NCBI GenBank assembly: GCA_036321625.1
Contig: CP143259.1
Coordinates: 2,096,001-2,160,000, forward strand
Reading direction: 5' to 3'
Length of the DNA: 64,000 bases
Source: Peptoniphilaceae bacterium AMB_02
GTDB taxonomy: Bacteria > Bacillota > Clostridia > Tissierellales > Peptoniphilaceae
Shown: positions 46,415 to 54,417 of the stretch, in pieces
Numbering within the stretch: position 1 is the first letter of the stretch
Layout of the letters: each line of letters begins with the position of its first letter
Notes under the pieces: model-generated
Told to the model about the DNA's origin: nothing
What the model saw: the letters and a program-made list of their open reading frames with translations, nothing else
The model's database searches: none
Program-made: the position numbers and the translations under genes

Positions 46415-46505
46415 GGAGAGTTGGCCGAGTGGTCGAAGGCGCACGACTGGAAATCGTGTAAACGTTCAAAGCGTTTCGAGGGTTCAAATCCCTTGCTCTC
46501 CGCCA
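46415..46505 (+). tRNA. tRNA-Ser (anticodon GGA)
   Basis: The acceptor GGAGAGT pairs with GCTCTCC, followed by discriminator G and encoded CCA. The anticodon stem-loop ACGACTGGAAATCGT carries GGA. A long variable arm and the T-loop GGTTCAAATCC give a class II serine tRNA of 91 bases. The SRP RNA follows at once, so both probably come from one transcript. Confidence 0.97.
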
Positions 46506-46745
46506 TCCGTACTAGATGGGGAACTAGCGGTGCCCTGTAACCTGCAATCCGCTACAGCAGGATCGATGCCCGGTCTCGACTAATAAGCGTTTCGGTCTGC
46601 CCTGGGAAAGTGGTGTTGACGAATGGGTCTTACGCAACAGGAATCTATGAACCTCGTCAGGTCCGGGAGGAAGCAGCGATAAGTAGACACTCTTGTGTGC
46701 CGTGAGGTCGCCTGTTTCGAGCTAACTCCCCAGGTTACGCGGGGT
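46506..46745 (+). ncRNA. ffs: Large signal recognition particle RNA (Firmicute type)
   Basis: The core domain IV sequence GTCAGGTCCGGGAGGAAGCA is present. The 5' domain has GGTGCCCTGTAACC, and the closing arms are TGGGGA near 46515 and TCCCCA near 46730. The length is about 240 bases including the Alu part, as in Bacilli and Clostridia. It binds Ffh and FtsY in membrane targeting. Ends are approximate; processing from the tRNA-Ser precursor is likely. Confidence 0.92.
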
Positions 46746-46787
46746 TCTTATTTGGCAAAACCGGGTGTACGGTACATATTAAATAAC

Positions 46788-46827
46788 AAGACAAAACCGA
46801 GAAATATACATTTCTCGGTTTTGTCTT
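46788..46827 (+). terminator. Terminator of the tRNA-Ser/SRP RNA unit
   Basis: A 17-base perfect stem (starting AAGACAAAACCGAG, returning CTCGGTTTTGTCTT) with a 6-base loop, followed by a short T/C-rich stretch. Confidence 0.85.
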
Positions 46828-46851
46828 TCCCCAGTATTCCAACGTTAAAAC

Positions 46852-47009
46852 GGGGTCAGGCTTCTATTTCTACTATTTTTTGTATGAATATACCATCATT
46901 TACAACGTCTGTTTTAATCGTGATCTATATTATAGCCATTATGCCTATTATATATTATACACGCATAGGTATATGTATGCAAAAAATAAAATAATAAAGG
47001 CCTGACCCC
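46852..47009. mobile_element. MITE-like element with terminal inverted repeats
   Basis: GGGGTCAGGCTTCTATT at 46852-46868 is matched by its near-perfect inverse at 46993-47009 (AATAAAGGCCTGACCCC). The ends enclose about 125 bases of A/T-rich, non-coding DNA. From general experience these GGGGTCAGGC ends resemble small non-autonomous elements mobilised in trans by IS200/RAYT-type or other transposases. No transposase is encoded, and no target duplication is obvious. Confidence 0.6.
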
Positions 47010-47077
47010 CTTTTTTTAGAGTAAAATGCTTATATTTAAGTTTGGTATATTTTTATGTTATAAATTAATTAAACCAA

Positions 47078-47108
47078 AAAAGGGCCTATCATCAAGACAG
47101 GTCCTTTT
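47078..47108 (-). terminator. Terminator of the CWB2 gene
   Basis: On the minus strand, an AAAAGGACCT / AGGCCCTTTT stem with one mismatch is followed by a T-run, about 40 bases past the CWB2 stop. Confidence 0.75.
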
Positions 47109-47147
47109 GGATTTAAGGAGCTATTTTGCGATAGTCCCTTTAATTTC

Positions 47148-48774
47148 TTATTTTATTTTTAAGTCGAGAGCATTGTAAATAGATGCTGAAATCGAATTAT
47201 TTCCACCTAGTACAATTATATTAGATGGTTTCACAGAATTCAAATACGCATCAACTGCCGGAGATAGTGATTTAGAATCGGATAATAGTATGGTTCCACC
47301 GTATTTAGCTGCAAGTGGTGCACCTACTAGTGAATCAGGGAAATCATATCCATAAGCTACTATAAATACCTTATTATTAGGGAATAATTTTTTAGAAACT
47401 TCAATTCCCGTATCTATTCTGTCACGTCCACTAATTCTTGAAACAGTAACTCCGTTTTGTCTAAGTTTATCTCCTATGGGGCCGCTAACTGAATTGGAGC
47501 CACCTATTATTATTACTTCAGAAGCAGAATTTAATCTCTTTTCAGTTTTAGCATCCAAAGTCTTTCCGTCTGTCAACATTATCGGAATCTTGGTCAGTGC
47601 AGAATAAGCTGAAACTGATAGAGCATCAGCAAACACATTTCCATTGGCAAGTATGAATCGATTCTTGTTTCCGGTTCTGTCAGCAATCAAATTGGCAGTC
47701 TCGTATCTATTCTGACCGGCAATCCTAACTGCACTAATTTTGCCAACACCGTCACCACCTAGTGCAATGATTTCATTCATAACATTTTGAGAAATAACAC
47801 CGGCTCCACCAATTATATAAACGCTATTTGCTTTCAATCTAAGTATCTCTGTTTTGACTTCAGGATTTAGTGCATCTCTACCATTTAACAGTATCGGAAT
47901 GTATGAATCCCCTCTCCTACTAAATGATGCTGCAACCAACGCATCTGCAAAATTTGTAGACGAAGCAATGATTACCTCATTTGACTTGTCTACCAGTTCC
48001 TTGCTTACCCTGGTAGCAGTTGTAATTCTATTAGTACCAAAAAGTCTTTGAATAGTTCTTGGAACAGGCGGATATACAGGTGCTTCCGGTTTTGTAGGGT
48101 CTTTTGGTTCAACCGGTTTCGGCAAATCAGGCTTTAAAAGCTCTTTTGGAATTTCCGGCTTAACATTTGGTCCAGGTATTGGATCTACACCATCAACTAG
48201 TGCAGTTGTTAGATCATACATCATGATGGCCGTTTCCCAACCATATGTCTTGCTCGGAGCCCATTTTGCTCCTAAATCTTCAACATATGGAGCTTTCCCG
48301 TATATTGACGGAAAATGTCTTGGGTCCGGAGTCTTATCTGCATCATAAGGAAAATCAGGATGTCCGGCATAAAGAGCTAGATGATGAACTTGAGCAGTAA
48401 TGCCCTCGTTCCAATCCTTAAACTTTTTATGAGCTTGTTTATCAGTATCTGATCCTCCAACAGTTATCTTCAGTCCACAAGGATTAAAGTGATCCTTAGA
48501 TACTACTCCTGTAAACTTAAAAAAGTTAGTTTCCTTAGCAGACTGAGCATAAGTTACAGCAGGATCAATTCCATACTTTACGGATATATCATAGAATGTC
48601 TTAGCTTCCTTGATAAAATCAAGATCAGCCTTCTTAGCTTTAGCCCATGCTTCCCATCTGTTTTACAGTTGTAGTAGGTTTGCCAATAATAGGAGTTTTA
48701 GCCTCGTCTGCCATAACCGGAACTGCTCCCAGTAATAGCATCAACGCAAGCATTATACTAAAAATTCTCTTCAA
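47148..48774 (-). pseudogene. CWB2 cell-wall protein with glucosaminidase-like domain, frameshifted near the signal peptide
   Basis: A TTG (48772-48774) after GAGGTGAT starts a signal peptide (KRIFSIMLALMLLLGAVPVMA). That frame stops at 48640. In the next frame, open from about 48662 to 47148, the protein continues with WEAWAKAKKADLDFI. A lysozyme/glucosaminidase-like domain follows (YAQSAKETNFFKF, GITAQVHHLALYAG, TPDPRHF), then a Pro-rich linker and three CWB2 repeats (RLFGTNRITTATRVS, RIAGQNRYETANLIA, RISGRDRIDTGIEVS). One base fewer in the AAAA at 48661-48664 would join the frames. Without that, the longest ATG-started product lacks both signal peptide and enzyme. It may be a phase-off or true pseudogene, or an assembly error. 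Confidence 0.8.
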
Positions 48775-48786
48775 ATTATCACCTCA

Positions 48787-49031
48787 TTTAGATTGTCCCA
48801 CACTTCCACATCCTCCCAAACGAAAAACTGTGGGAATTTTCATCTGCCGGCGAATAAACCGGCTGTATCATGCAAAATCCAAGTTTCAATTTCACATAAG
48901 ATTGTGAAAATCATCAAATAGATAATGTTTATTTGATAATTTTCTCTAGTCTTCCCTATATTATATCTAAATTGCACTTATGTGGCAAACCTAGTTCAGC
49001 TTAATAGAGCTTAACTGTTTTGAACAAAACA
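48787..49031. other. Intergenic region upstream of the creatinase control sites
   Basis: Divergent gap between the CWB2 and creatinase genes. The part nearest the CWB2 gene should hold its promoter. I see no ORF or RNA. The right-hand half carries the palindromes listed separately. Confidence 0.35.
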
Positions 49032-49080
49032 CTTGTAAAAATATTTTTACAAACAAAGCAAATCTTTTTGCTATAGCAAA
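49032..49080. promoter_or_regulatory. Two perfect palindromes, candidate activator sites for the creatinase promoter
   Basis: A 20-base perfect palindrome (TTGTAAAAATATTTTTACAA, 49032-49051) and a 16-base one (TTTTGCTATAGCAAAA, 49065-49080) lie 90-135 bases upstream of the sigma-54 promoter. A partial copy, AAAATATTTTTACA, follows directly. The distance and symmetry fit upstream activating sequences for an enhancer-binding protein, for which a gene lies at 52.2-53.6 kb. Confidence 0.65.
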
Positions 49081-49166
49081 ATATTTTTACATTAATTAGA
49101 CTTTTCTAAAAATTGCTTCCTAAAGGATAAATCTGCATTTTTAGCCATTCAAGTGTTAATTTATTT

Positions 49167-49183
49167 TTGGCACCCTAATTGCT
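49167..49183 (+). promoter_or_regulatory. Sigma-54 promoter of the creatinase operon
   Basis: TTGGCAC-CCTAA-TTGCT matches the -24/-12 consensus, with GG and GC at exact spacing. It lies 40 bases before the creatinase start. No competing sigma-A promoter is evident. Confidence 0.85.
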
Positions 49184-49222
49184 TTATACTAAGACAAGAA
49201 AAATTTGAAAGGAGATATTGAT

Positions 49223-50461
49223 ATGGTACAACAAGTTTCTGATCTTGAAAGAATTAAATATTTGGAAAATGGAGAAAAGGCAAAACCAGTATTTTCCAAG
49301 GAGGAAATGGGTAATAGAGTTGATAAATTAAGAGCATATATGGCCGAAAAAGATATAGATGCAATATTATTTAACTCTTATCAAAATATCTGTTATTACA
49401 GTGAGTATCTATATACAGCTTTCGGTAGACATTATGGTTTAGTTGTAACCCAGGATAAACACGTAACTGTCTCCGCTAATATTGACGGAGGTATGCCTTG
49501 GAGAAGAAGTTATCAAGATAATATAGTTTATACCGACTGGAAGAGAGATAATTACTACTATGCAGTTAAAACTATCCTCGATGAAGCCGGAATAAAAAAA
49601 GGTCGCTTGGGAATTGAATTTGACGAAGTGAGTCTGGAGTTTAGAGACCTTATACAAGCTGCATTTCCTGATTTTGAACTAGTAAATGTAGCGTATGATG
49701 TAATGAAATTCAGGATGATAAAGTCTCAGGAAGAAATCGATTTTATAAAAGCCGGTGCACATGTCTGTGATATTGGTGGCTATGCTGTAGTAGATGCAAT
49801 AGTTGAAGGTGTACCTGAGTACGAAGTGGCTTTGGCAGGTACTCAAGCTATGACTAGAAAAATCGCAGAACTATATCCTCAAGTAGATCTAAGGGATACT
49901 TGGATTTGGTTCCAATCAGGTGTCAATACAGATGGTGCACATAACTGGGCAACTACTAAAAAAGTACAAAAAGGCGAAATCTTAAGTCATAACTCCTTCT
50001 CGATGATAGCAGGGTATTATACAGCACTGGAAAGAACTATGTTCCTAGACCATGTCGACGATGCCTCTCTTAAACTTTGGGAAATAAACGTAGAAGTCCA
50101 TGAAAGAGGACTTGAGCTTATAAAACCGGGAGTTCGTTGTATGGATATATGTGCAGAACTAAATGATATATTTAGAAAATACGGACTTTTGGCAAACAGA
50201 TCGTTTGGTTATGGACATTCTTTCGGTGTTCTATCACATTATTACGGAAGAGAAGCCGGACTTGAATTAAGAGAAGATATAGAAACAGTATTAGAACCGG
50301 GAATGGTCATTTCTATGGAACCAATGATTATGATACCGGAAGGACAACCGGGAGCAGGAGGATATAGGGAGCATGACATCCTTGTAATTAACTACGACGG
50401 TACTGTTGAAAATATTACGAAGTTCCCTTATGGTCCAAAACACAATATTATCAAAAAGTAG
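49223..50461 (+). CDS. Creatinase (creatine amidinohydrolase)
   Basis: Creatinase splits creatine into sarcosine and urea. This 412-residue M24 'pita-bread' protein has the creatinase-specific stretches FQSGVNTDGAHN, GYYTALERTMFLDHVDDASL, RSFGYGHSFGVLSHYYGREAG and MEPMIMIPEGQPGAGGYREHD. These include the active-site His and Glu positions of the characterised enzymes rather than the metal ligands of aminopeptidase P. The ATG at 49223 follows AAAGGAGA. It is preceded by a sigma-54 promoter and followed by a structured leader, a tiny membrane protein and a symporter. Sarcosine could feed a glycine/sarcosine reductase encoded elsewhere. Confidence 0.85.
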   Translation: MVQQVSDLERIKYLENGEKAKPVFSKEEMGNRVDKLRAYMAEKDIDAILFNSYQNICYYSEYLYTAFGRHYGLVVTQDKHVTVSANIDGGMPWRRSYQDNIVYTDWKRDNYYYAVKTILDEAGIKKGRLGIEFDEVSLEFRDLIQAAFPDFELVNVAYDVMKFRMIKSQEEIDFIKAGAHVCDIGGYAVVDAIVEGVPEYEVALAGTQAMTRKIAELYPQVDLRDTWIWFQSGVNTDGAHNWATTKKVQKGEILSHNSFSMIAGYYTALERTMFLDHVDDASLKLWEINVEVHERGLELIKPGVRCMDICAELNDIFRKYGLLANRSFGYGHSFGVLSHYYGREAGLELREDIETVLEPGMVISMEPMIMIPEGQPGAGGYREHDILVINYDGTVENITKFPYGPKHNIIKK

Positions 50462-50475
50462 TTATATTGATTAAT

Positions 50476-50556
50476 AGCCGGATAGGTATATGAAGGATCT
50501 CTCTTCAAAAGAATAAACTGTGGATAATGAATATCGATTAAAAACACTATCCGGCT
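50476..50556 (+). ncRNA. Candidate structured leader RNA between creatinase and symporter genes
   Basis: A perfect 10-base outer helix (AGCCGGATAG / CTATCCGGCT) closes about 61 bases. Inside, a TGAAG/CTTCA hairpin (50491-50507) and a weaker GATA/TATC hairpin (50523-50535) could form a three-way junction. The helix is followed by TTTTCC and, 11 bases on, by the AGGAGG site of the next gene. It could be a riboswitch-like control element or a long-looped partial terminator. I match it to no known class. Confidence 0.5.
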
Positions 50557-50578
50557 TTTCCTTATTAGGAGGTAAGGT

Positions 50579-50686
50579 ATGAAGACTTGGGTTATTATGA
50601 TGGGCTTACAGGCACTTACTACCATTATTTCATTAGTGGCAATTCTTATCTATATGCGAAAGCCCGAAGAGGAAGGTGATAGTTAA
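50579..50686 (+). CDS. 35-residue membrane protein, symporter accessory peptide
   Basis: ATG at 50579, seven bases after a strong AGGAGG, opens a 35-codon gene. The stop overlaps the symporter ATG by one base (TAATG), so translation is coupled. The peptide has one hydrophobic helix (about residues 4-26, with LQALTTIISLVAILIY) and a charged tail, MRKPEEEGDS. Very small partner proteins are encoded before several SSS-family transporters and are thought to aid their assembly or stability; this one fits that pattern. Confidence 0.75.
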   Translation: MKTWVIMMGLQALTTIISLVAILIYMRKPEEEGDS

Positions 50687-52158
50687 TGGACTTGAGAATT
50701 TGGTCAATTATTATGTTTGTAAGCTTTCTACTTATTATGGGTGTTTTAGCTATTCGATCTGGAAAAGTTAATTTAGAAGGCGATGGAAATCTGGATGAGG
50801 AGTATTACCTTGGTGGTAGAGGAACAGGTCCGATATTATTAGCATTTTCTTATGTTACCGGATCGGTTTCAGCAGCTGCTTTTATGGGTGAACCGGGTAT
50901 GATGAGTCAAATTGGATGGCCATACTACTGGATTGTAATATCAATAATCCCTGGAATGATCTTCCCGGCAATACTACTAATGAAAAAACTTAGAAAACAC
51001 TCAGAAGAATTAGGCTCACTAACAATTCCACAATATTTAGGACAGTCCTATGATTCAGACGCTTTGAGGGTTATCATAGCTTTGTTTATAAGTATTTTCT
51101 ATATTTTCCCATTAGTTGCTCAGTTTAAAGGAGCAGCAATACTACTAGAACAATTTACAAATATCCCATTCGTTTGGGGAGTACTTATCTTCACAGGATT
51201 AATTGCGATATACTGTGCAACAGGTGGTTTAAGATCAGCAATTTGGACATCTGTTATACAAGGTGTTCCGATGTTTTTTATAGCGATAGCTCTCGTGTGG
51301 TTGTCATTAAAAGTTGTAGGTGGTTTTAATGGAATTGAAGCGAGTTTAGCAGAAATAAATCCCAGCATGCTCAATATAGTTCAGGAAAGAGCACCCGGAG
51401 CGATGTTTCCAATAGAGGGTGTCATCGGAGTCTTTGCTTACTGGTTAATAATGTTTGTCGCTCAGCCATATCTATGTTCGAGGTTCATGAGCATAAAGGA
51501 TACAAAACCAAAAACCATTGGTATTTTCCTAATAACTACCTTGATATTGACAATAGTATATAATACATTGTATTTATCCGGTCTTGCAGGACGAATTATC
51601 TATCCTAACATAGAAGGTGACTATATCACATCTCAGCTTGCAATAGACTATCTACCTACCTTTTTTGCAGCTTTTATGATGATTGGTATCTTTGGAGCAA
51701 TGATGTCTACGACTCAATCAATGATACTTGTAATCGCACAAGCCATTGCAAATGACATCTACCTTAAGACGATTAATCCAAAAGCAAGCGATAAAACCGT
51801 TGTAAACCTGACTAGACTCGCAATATTTGCTGTATCAGGTGTTTGCTTCATACTTACCGTTGTTAGGACACCTAAGTTCTTGTCGGTATTTTTCTACTTA
51901 GGATTAAGTGGTATTGGAGCCTGTATTGCCGTACCGTTAATTGCGGTGATTCTATGGAGTAAAGCTAAAAAACAAGGAGCTCTTGCAGCAGCAATAGTGG
52001 GACCGATTGCATATACAATTTTCAATCAATTTATGCATATTAATTTATGGTTCTCCTCTTTTCTCGCAGTAATTATATCCGGTATACTGTTAATTAGTAT
52101 ATCTCTATATATAAACGCAAAAGAAAACAATGTAAAAACTGCAGAACTATTAGAATAA
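50686..52158 (+). CDS. Sodium:solute symporter (SSS family), putative creatine transporter
   Basis: This 490-residue SSS-family transporter has about 13 helices. EYYLGGRGTGPILLAFSYVTGSVSAAAFMGEPG at the start is the family's substrate/sodium region. The stretches GLIAIYCATGGLRSAIWTSVIQG and FGAMMSTTQSMILVIAQAIANDIY are diagnostic. It follows a creatinase and a small accessory peptide and is probably co-induced from the sigma-54 promoter, so creatine or a close compound is the likely substrate. The family alone does not prove this; proline, pantothenate and other solutes are handled by relatives. Confidence 0.88.
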   Translation: MDLRIWSIIMFVSFLLIMGVLAIRSGKVNLEGDGNLDEEYYLGGRGTGPILLAFSYVTGSVSAAAFMGEPGMMSQIGWPYYWIVISIIPGMIFPAILLMKKLRKHSEELGSLTIPQYLGQSYDSDALRVIIALFISIFYIFPLVAQFKGAAILLEQFTNIPFVWGVLIFTGLIAIYCATGGLRSAIWTSVIQGVPMFFIAIALVWLSLKVVGGFNGIEASLAEINPSMLNIVQERAPGAMFPIEGVIGVFAYWLIMFVAQPYLCSRFMSIKDTKPKTIGIFLITTLILTIVYNTLYLSGLAGRIIYPNIEGDYITSQLAIDYLPTFFAAFMMIGIFGAMMSTTQSMILVIAQAIANDIYLKTINPKASDKTVVNLTRLAIFAVSGVCFILTVVRTPKFLSVFFYLGLSGIGACIAVPLIAVILWSKAKKQGALAAAIVGPIAYTIFNQFMHINLWFSSFLAVIISGILLISISLYINAKENNVKTAELLE

Positions 52159-52176
52159 CAAAAGAGTATAGATAAA

Positions 52177-52213
52177 AAAACCTGAATGCCAGATTTTATT
52201 ACATTCAGGTTTT
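52177..52213. terminator. Bidirectional terminator between symporter and activator genes
   Basis: A 12-base stem (AAAACCTGAATG / CATTCAGGTTTT). Its right end touches the activator gene's stop codon. Confidence 0.88.
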
Positions 52214-53618
52214 AAATATTCAGTTTTCTTATTCTATAAGTCAAAGTTTGCCTACTTAAACCCAATTCCTTAGCAGTCTTTGCAACATTTCCGTTATTGG
52301 AGTTCAATTTTTCTATAATTATTTTTCTTTCTATATCACCTAAATAATCATCTATTTTAATCGTATCAGGAACTTTAATTTCACTCTTAGAGAGTATACT
52401 ATTGACTCCATCTGAGACCTTTTCTGTTAAAAAATGAGGTAAATCGCTATATCTGATCATTCTATTATCGTTGGCCATTATGCAGCTATGTTCTACGGCA
52501 TGTTCTAACTCCCTTACATTACCCGGCCAATTATAGGCTTTAAAAACCTCTATAACCTCGTTCTCAAATCCTGGAATCTTTTTGTGGTATTTTTCATTAT
52601 GAACATTAATAAAGTTGTCCAATAATACCAGTATATCTTCTCTTCTTTCTCTAAGTGGAGGGATGATTACTGAAACAACTCCCAATCTATAGTATAAATC
52701 TCTCCTTAAGAGGTTTTTTTCAATCGCTTCCATAGGATGGATATTCAAAGCTGAAAGTATTCTAAATGTAATCTTTTCTTCTTTTGTTTCACCGACTCTT
52801 CTGATTTTTCCGGTTTCTACTGCTCTTAAAATCTTCGCTTGTAAATCTAAACTCATCGAGTTTAATTCATCCAAAAACAAAGTCCCATCCTTTGCTTCCT
52901 CAAATAGACCCGTCGTATTCTCAGCCCCTGTAAAAGCCCCTTTTGATGTTCCGAATAAAAGAGATTCAAGTAAATTATCGGGGATTGCAGCACAATTAAT
53001 TGGTACAAACCTCCCCTTTGCTCCACTTGCATTATGTATACTTTGAGCAAATAATTCTTTGCCTGTTCCTGTTTCACCGTATATCAATACATTTGATTTG
53101 GTTTCTGCTGCAGTTTTTGCATTGTTAATTGCATTTAAAAAATTTTCATCATTTCCTATCAAATCTTCGAAATGGAATACCGGTTTTTCTTTTATCTCTT
53201 CAATCGCTTTAGGTTCATGTCTGTGAAAGACATCCATAATCTTATAAAACTTGGAAATATCTTTAGTAATAGTGATAACTCCAACCATATGATCTTCTTG
53301 TATTAAAGGATAGGATGAGGATATGGTAAGAACATTCTTGCCGAAAATTGTCGTATAATTTTGGACCATATTTTCTACAGCTCGACCACTTTTTAAACAT
53401 TCCATCGTAGCACTATTGTATCTCTCAGAAACATAGACATGATCAATTGTCTTGCCAATCACGTCCTCACGTTTTACACCATCAAGTATTTCAGATGCTT
53501 CATTAAATAGGAGAATCCTTTTGTCCATATCTACAACTAGGATGCAATCATCTATAAGGTCAAACATCTGGACATAAGCATCCGCAAACTCCATATTAAC
53601 TACATTTATATAATTCAT
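52212..53618 (-). CDS. Sigma-54-dependent activator with PAS sensor domain (RocR-like)
   Basis: This enhancer-binding protein has a PAS domain (about residues 15-130), an AAA+ core with Walker A YGETGTGKE, the sigma-54-contact loop KGAFTGAE and Walker B DGTLFLDE, and a Fis-type helix-turn-helix (GNVAKTAKELGLSRQTLTYRI). The layout matches RocR-type activators of amino-acid catabolism. It converges on the creatine genes, whose promoter is the only clear sigma-54 promoter I see in the window, so it very probably controls them. The PAS domain may sense creatine or a product. Two ATGs are possible; the second (53618) is better spaced from AGAGG. Confidence 0.93.
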   Translation of the reverse strand: MNYINVVNMEFADAYVQMFDLIDDCILVVDMDKRILLFNEASEILDGVKREDVIGKTIDHVYVSERYNSATMECLKSGRAVENMVQNYTTIFGKNVLTISSSYPLIQEDHMVGVITITKDISKFYKIMDVFHRHEPKAIEEIKEKPVFHFEDLIGNDENFLNAINNAKTAAETKSNVLIYGETGTGKELFAQSIHNASGAKGRFVPINCAAIPDNLLESLLFGTSKGAFTGAENTTGLFEEAKDGTLFLDELNSMSLDLQAKILRAVETGKIRRVGETKEEKITFRILSALNIHPMEAIEKNLLRRDLYYRLGVVSVIIPPLRERREDILVLLDNFINVHNEKYHKKIPGFENEVIEVFKAYNWPGNVRELEHAVEHSCIMANDNRMIRYSDLPHFLTEKVSDGVNSILSKSEIKVPDTIKIDDYLGDIERKIIIEKLNSNNGNVAKTAKELGLSRQTLTYRIRKLNI

Positions 53619-53838
53619 ATTCATACCTCTTCTGTCGTTAAAACAATCCTATAACTCAGGATGGATAGATAAAATCCACACATATTTCCAACAAATACTA
53701 TACTGATTGATTATTCCCTACTATAATATCTTTAATGCTTCAAATTCTGAATATCCTAGTTCGAGCAATCCTACATTTTATTATATCATATTAATTTAAT
53801 CAGTTATATTTATTTGTTTCAAAAAATAGAACATAGTA

Positions 53839-53862
53839 GCGACATAGAAATGTCGCTTTTTT
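53839..53862 (+). terminator. Isolated hairpin terminator
   Basis: GCGACA-TAGAAA-TGTCGC followed by six T and more T-rich sequence: a complete plus-strand terminator with no plus-strand gene in the 220 bases before it. It may end an unrecognised small RNA or be a leftover. Confidence 0.55.
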
Positions 53863-53868
53863 CTTTTA

Positions 53869-53925
53869 AAGGCTCCATTTGACGACGGAGCTGTCAACTG
53901 GCTTGACTGAGGGAGAGATATACAA
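53869..53925 (+). repeat. Short interspersed repeat, copy A (GGCTCC...GACTGAGGGAGAG)
   Basis: GGCTCCATTTGACGACGGAG, then a CTGTCAA...TTGACTGAGGGAGAG end. The same GAGCCTCC-TCTGACGA core and GGAGGGAGAG end occur inverted in two further copies in this gap. From experience this is a common small palindromic repeat family of Firmicute genomes. Confidence 0.6.
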
Positions 53926-54106
53926 AGAAGCATTTGGAAAATTCAACTTTTATATTTTAAACTCACTACGAATTCTACACCACTACATAACTCCTCAATT
54001 AAGACCATGAAAGAGGTAGAAGAAGTGCCATCACTTCCACGTTTGTTTCCATGACTAATTTAATTATATACATTTTTAACCGGAGGTATTTCAATGTGGC
54101 TAAGGT

Positions 54107-54196
54107 AATTGCAGCCTAGGCTTTTCTCTCCCTCCGAATTTGTTTCACAAATCCACCTCCCTCGTCAGAGGGAGGCTCTCAAAGAGTTCACAATTA
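54107..54196. repeat. Direct-repeat unit, copy B
   Basis: GGTAATTGCAGCCTAGGCTTTTCTC at its left end, then CACCTCCCTCGTCAGAGGGAGGCTCTCAAAGAGTTCA. It matches copy C (54255-54342) base for base over long stretches in the same direction, and copy A in reverse. Confidence 0.65.
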
Positions 54197-54254
54197 TACC
54201 ATGAAAAGGTAGAGGCAAAAATGGAGCTAGAGGCAGCTCCTCTACCTTTAAGTA

Positions 54255-54342
54255 AAAGTAATTGCTACCTAAGTTTTCTGTCGCTCAGAGTCGTTTTCGC
54301 GACCCACCTCGTCAGATGGAGGCTCTCAAAGAGCTCAATATT
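54255..54342. repeat. Direct-repeat unit, copy C
   Basis: AGTAATTGCTACCTAAGTTTTCTG, then CCACCTCGTCAGATGGAGGCTCTCAAAGAGCTCA. It is spaced about 150 bases from copy B and separated by a GGTAGAGG...CCTCTACC hairpin (54211-54247). Copies B and C look like a duplicated element. Confidence 0.65.
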
Positions 54343-54394
54343 AACAGTGGTAAGTGATTAATTTCAAGTATTGTAATTTACTTTGCTAACAGTT

Positions 54395-54416
54395 AAAGAG
54401 CCGTCGCCGGCTCTTT
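54395..54416. terminator. Hairpin at the end of the PFOR operon
   Basis: An AAAGAGCCG / CGGCTCTTT stem directly past the nifJ stop, with a T-run on the plus side and only a short one on the minus side. Confidence 0.65.
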
Positions 54417-54417
54417 T

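Noticed and set aside
46695-46994. 99-residue ORF on the plus strand
   Set aside because: It begins inside the SRP RNA and crosses its terminator and the MITE-like element; composition is not protein-like.
50476-50556. A known guanidine riboswitch
   Set aside because: I cannot see the characteristic conserved loops of the described guanidine classes, so it is left unassigned.
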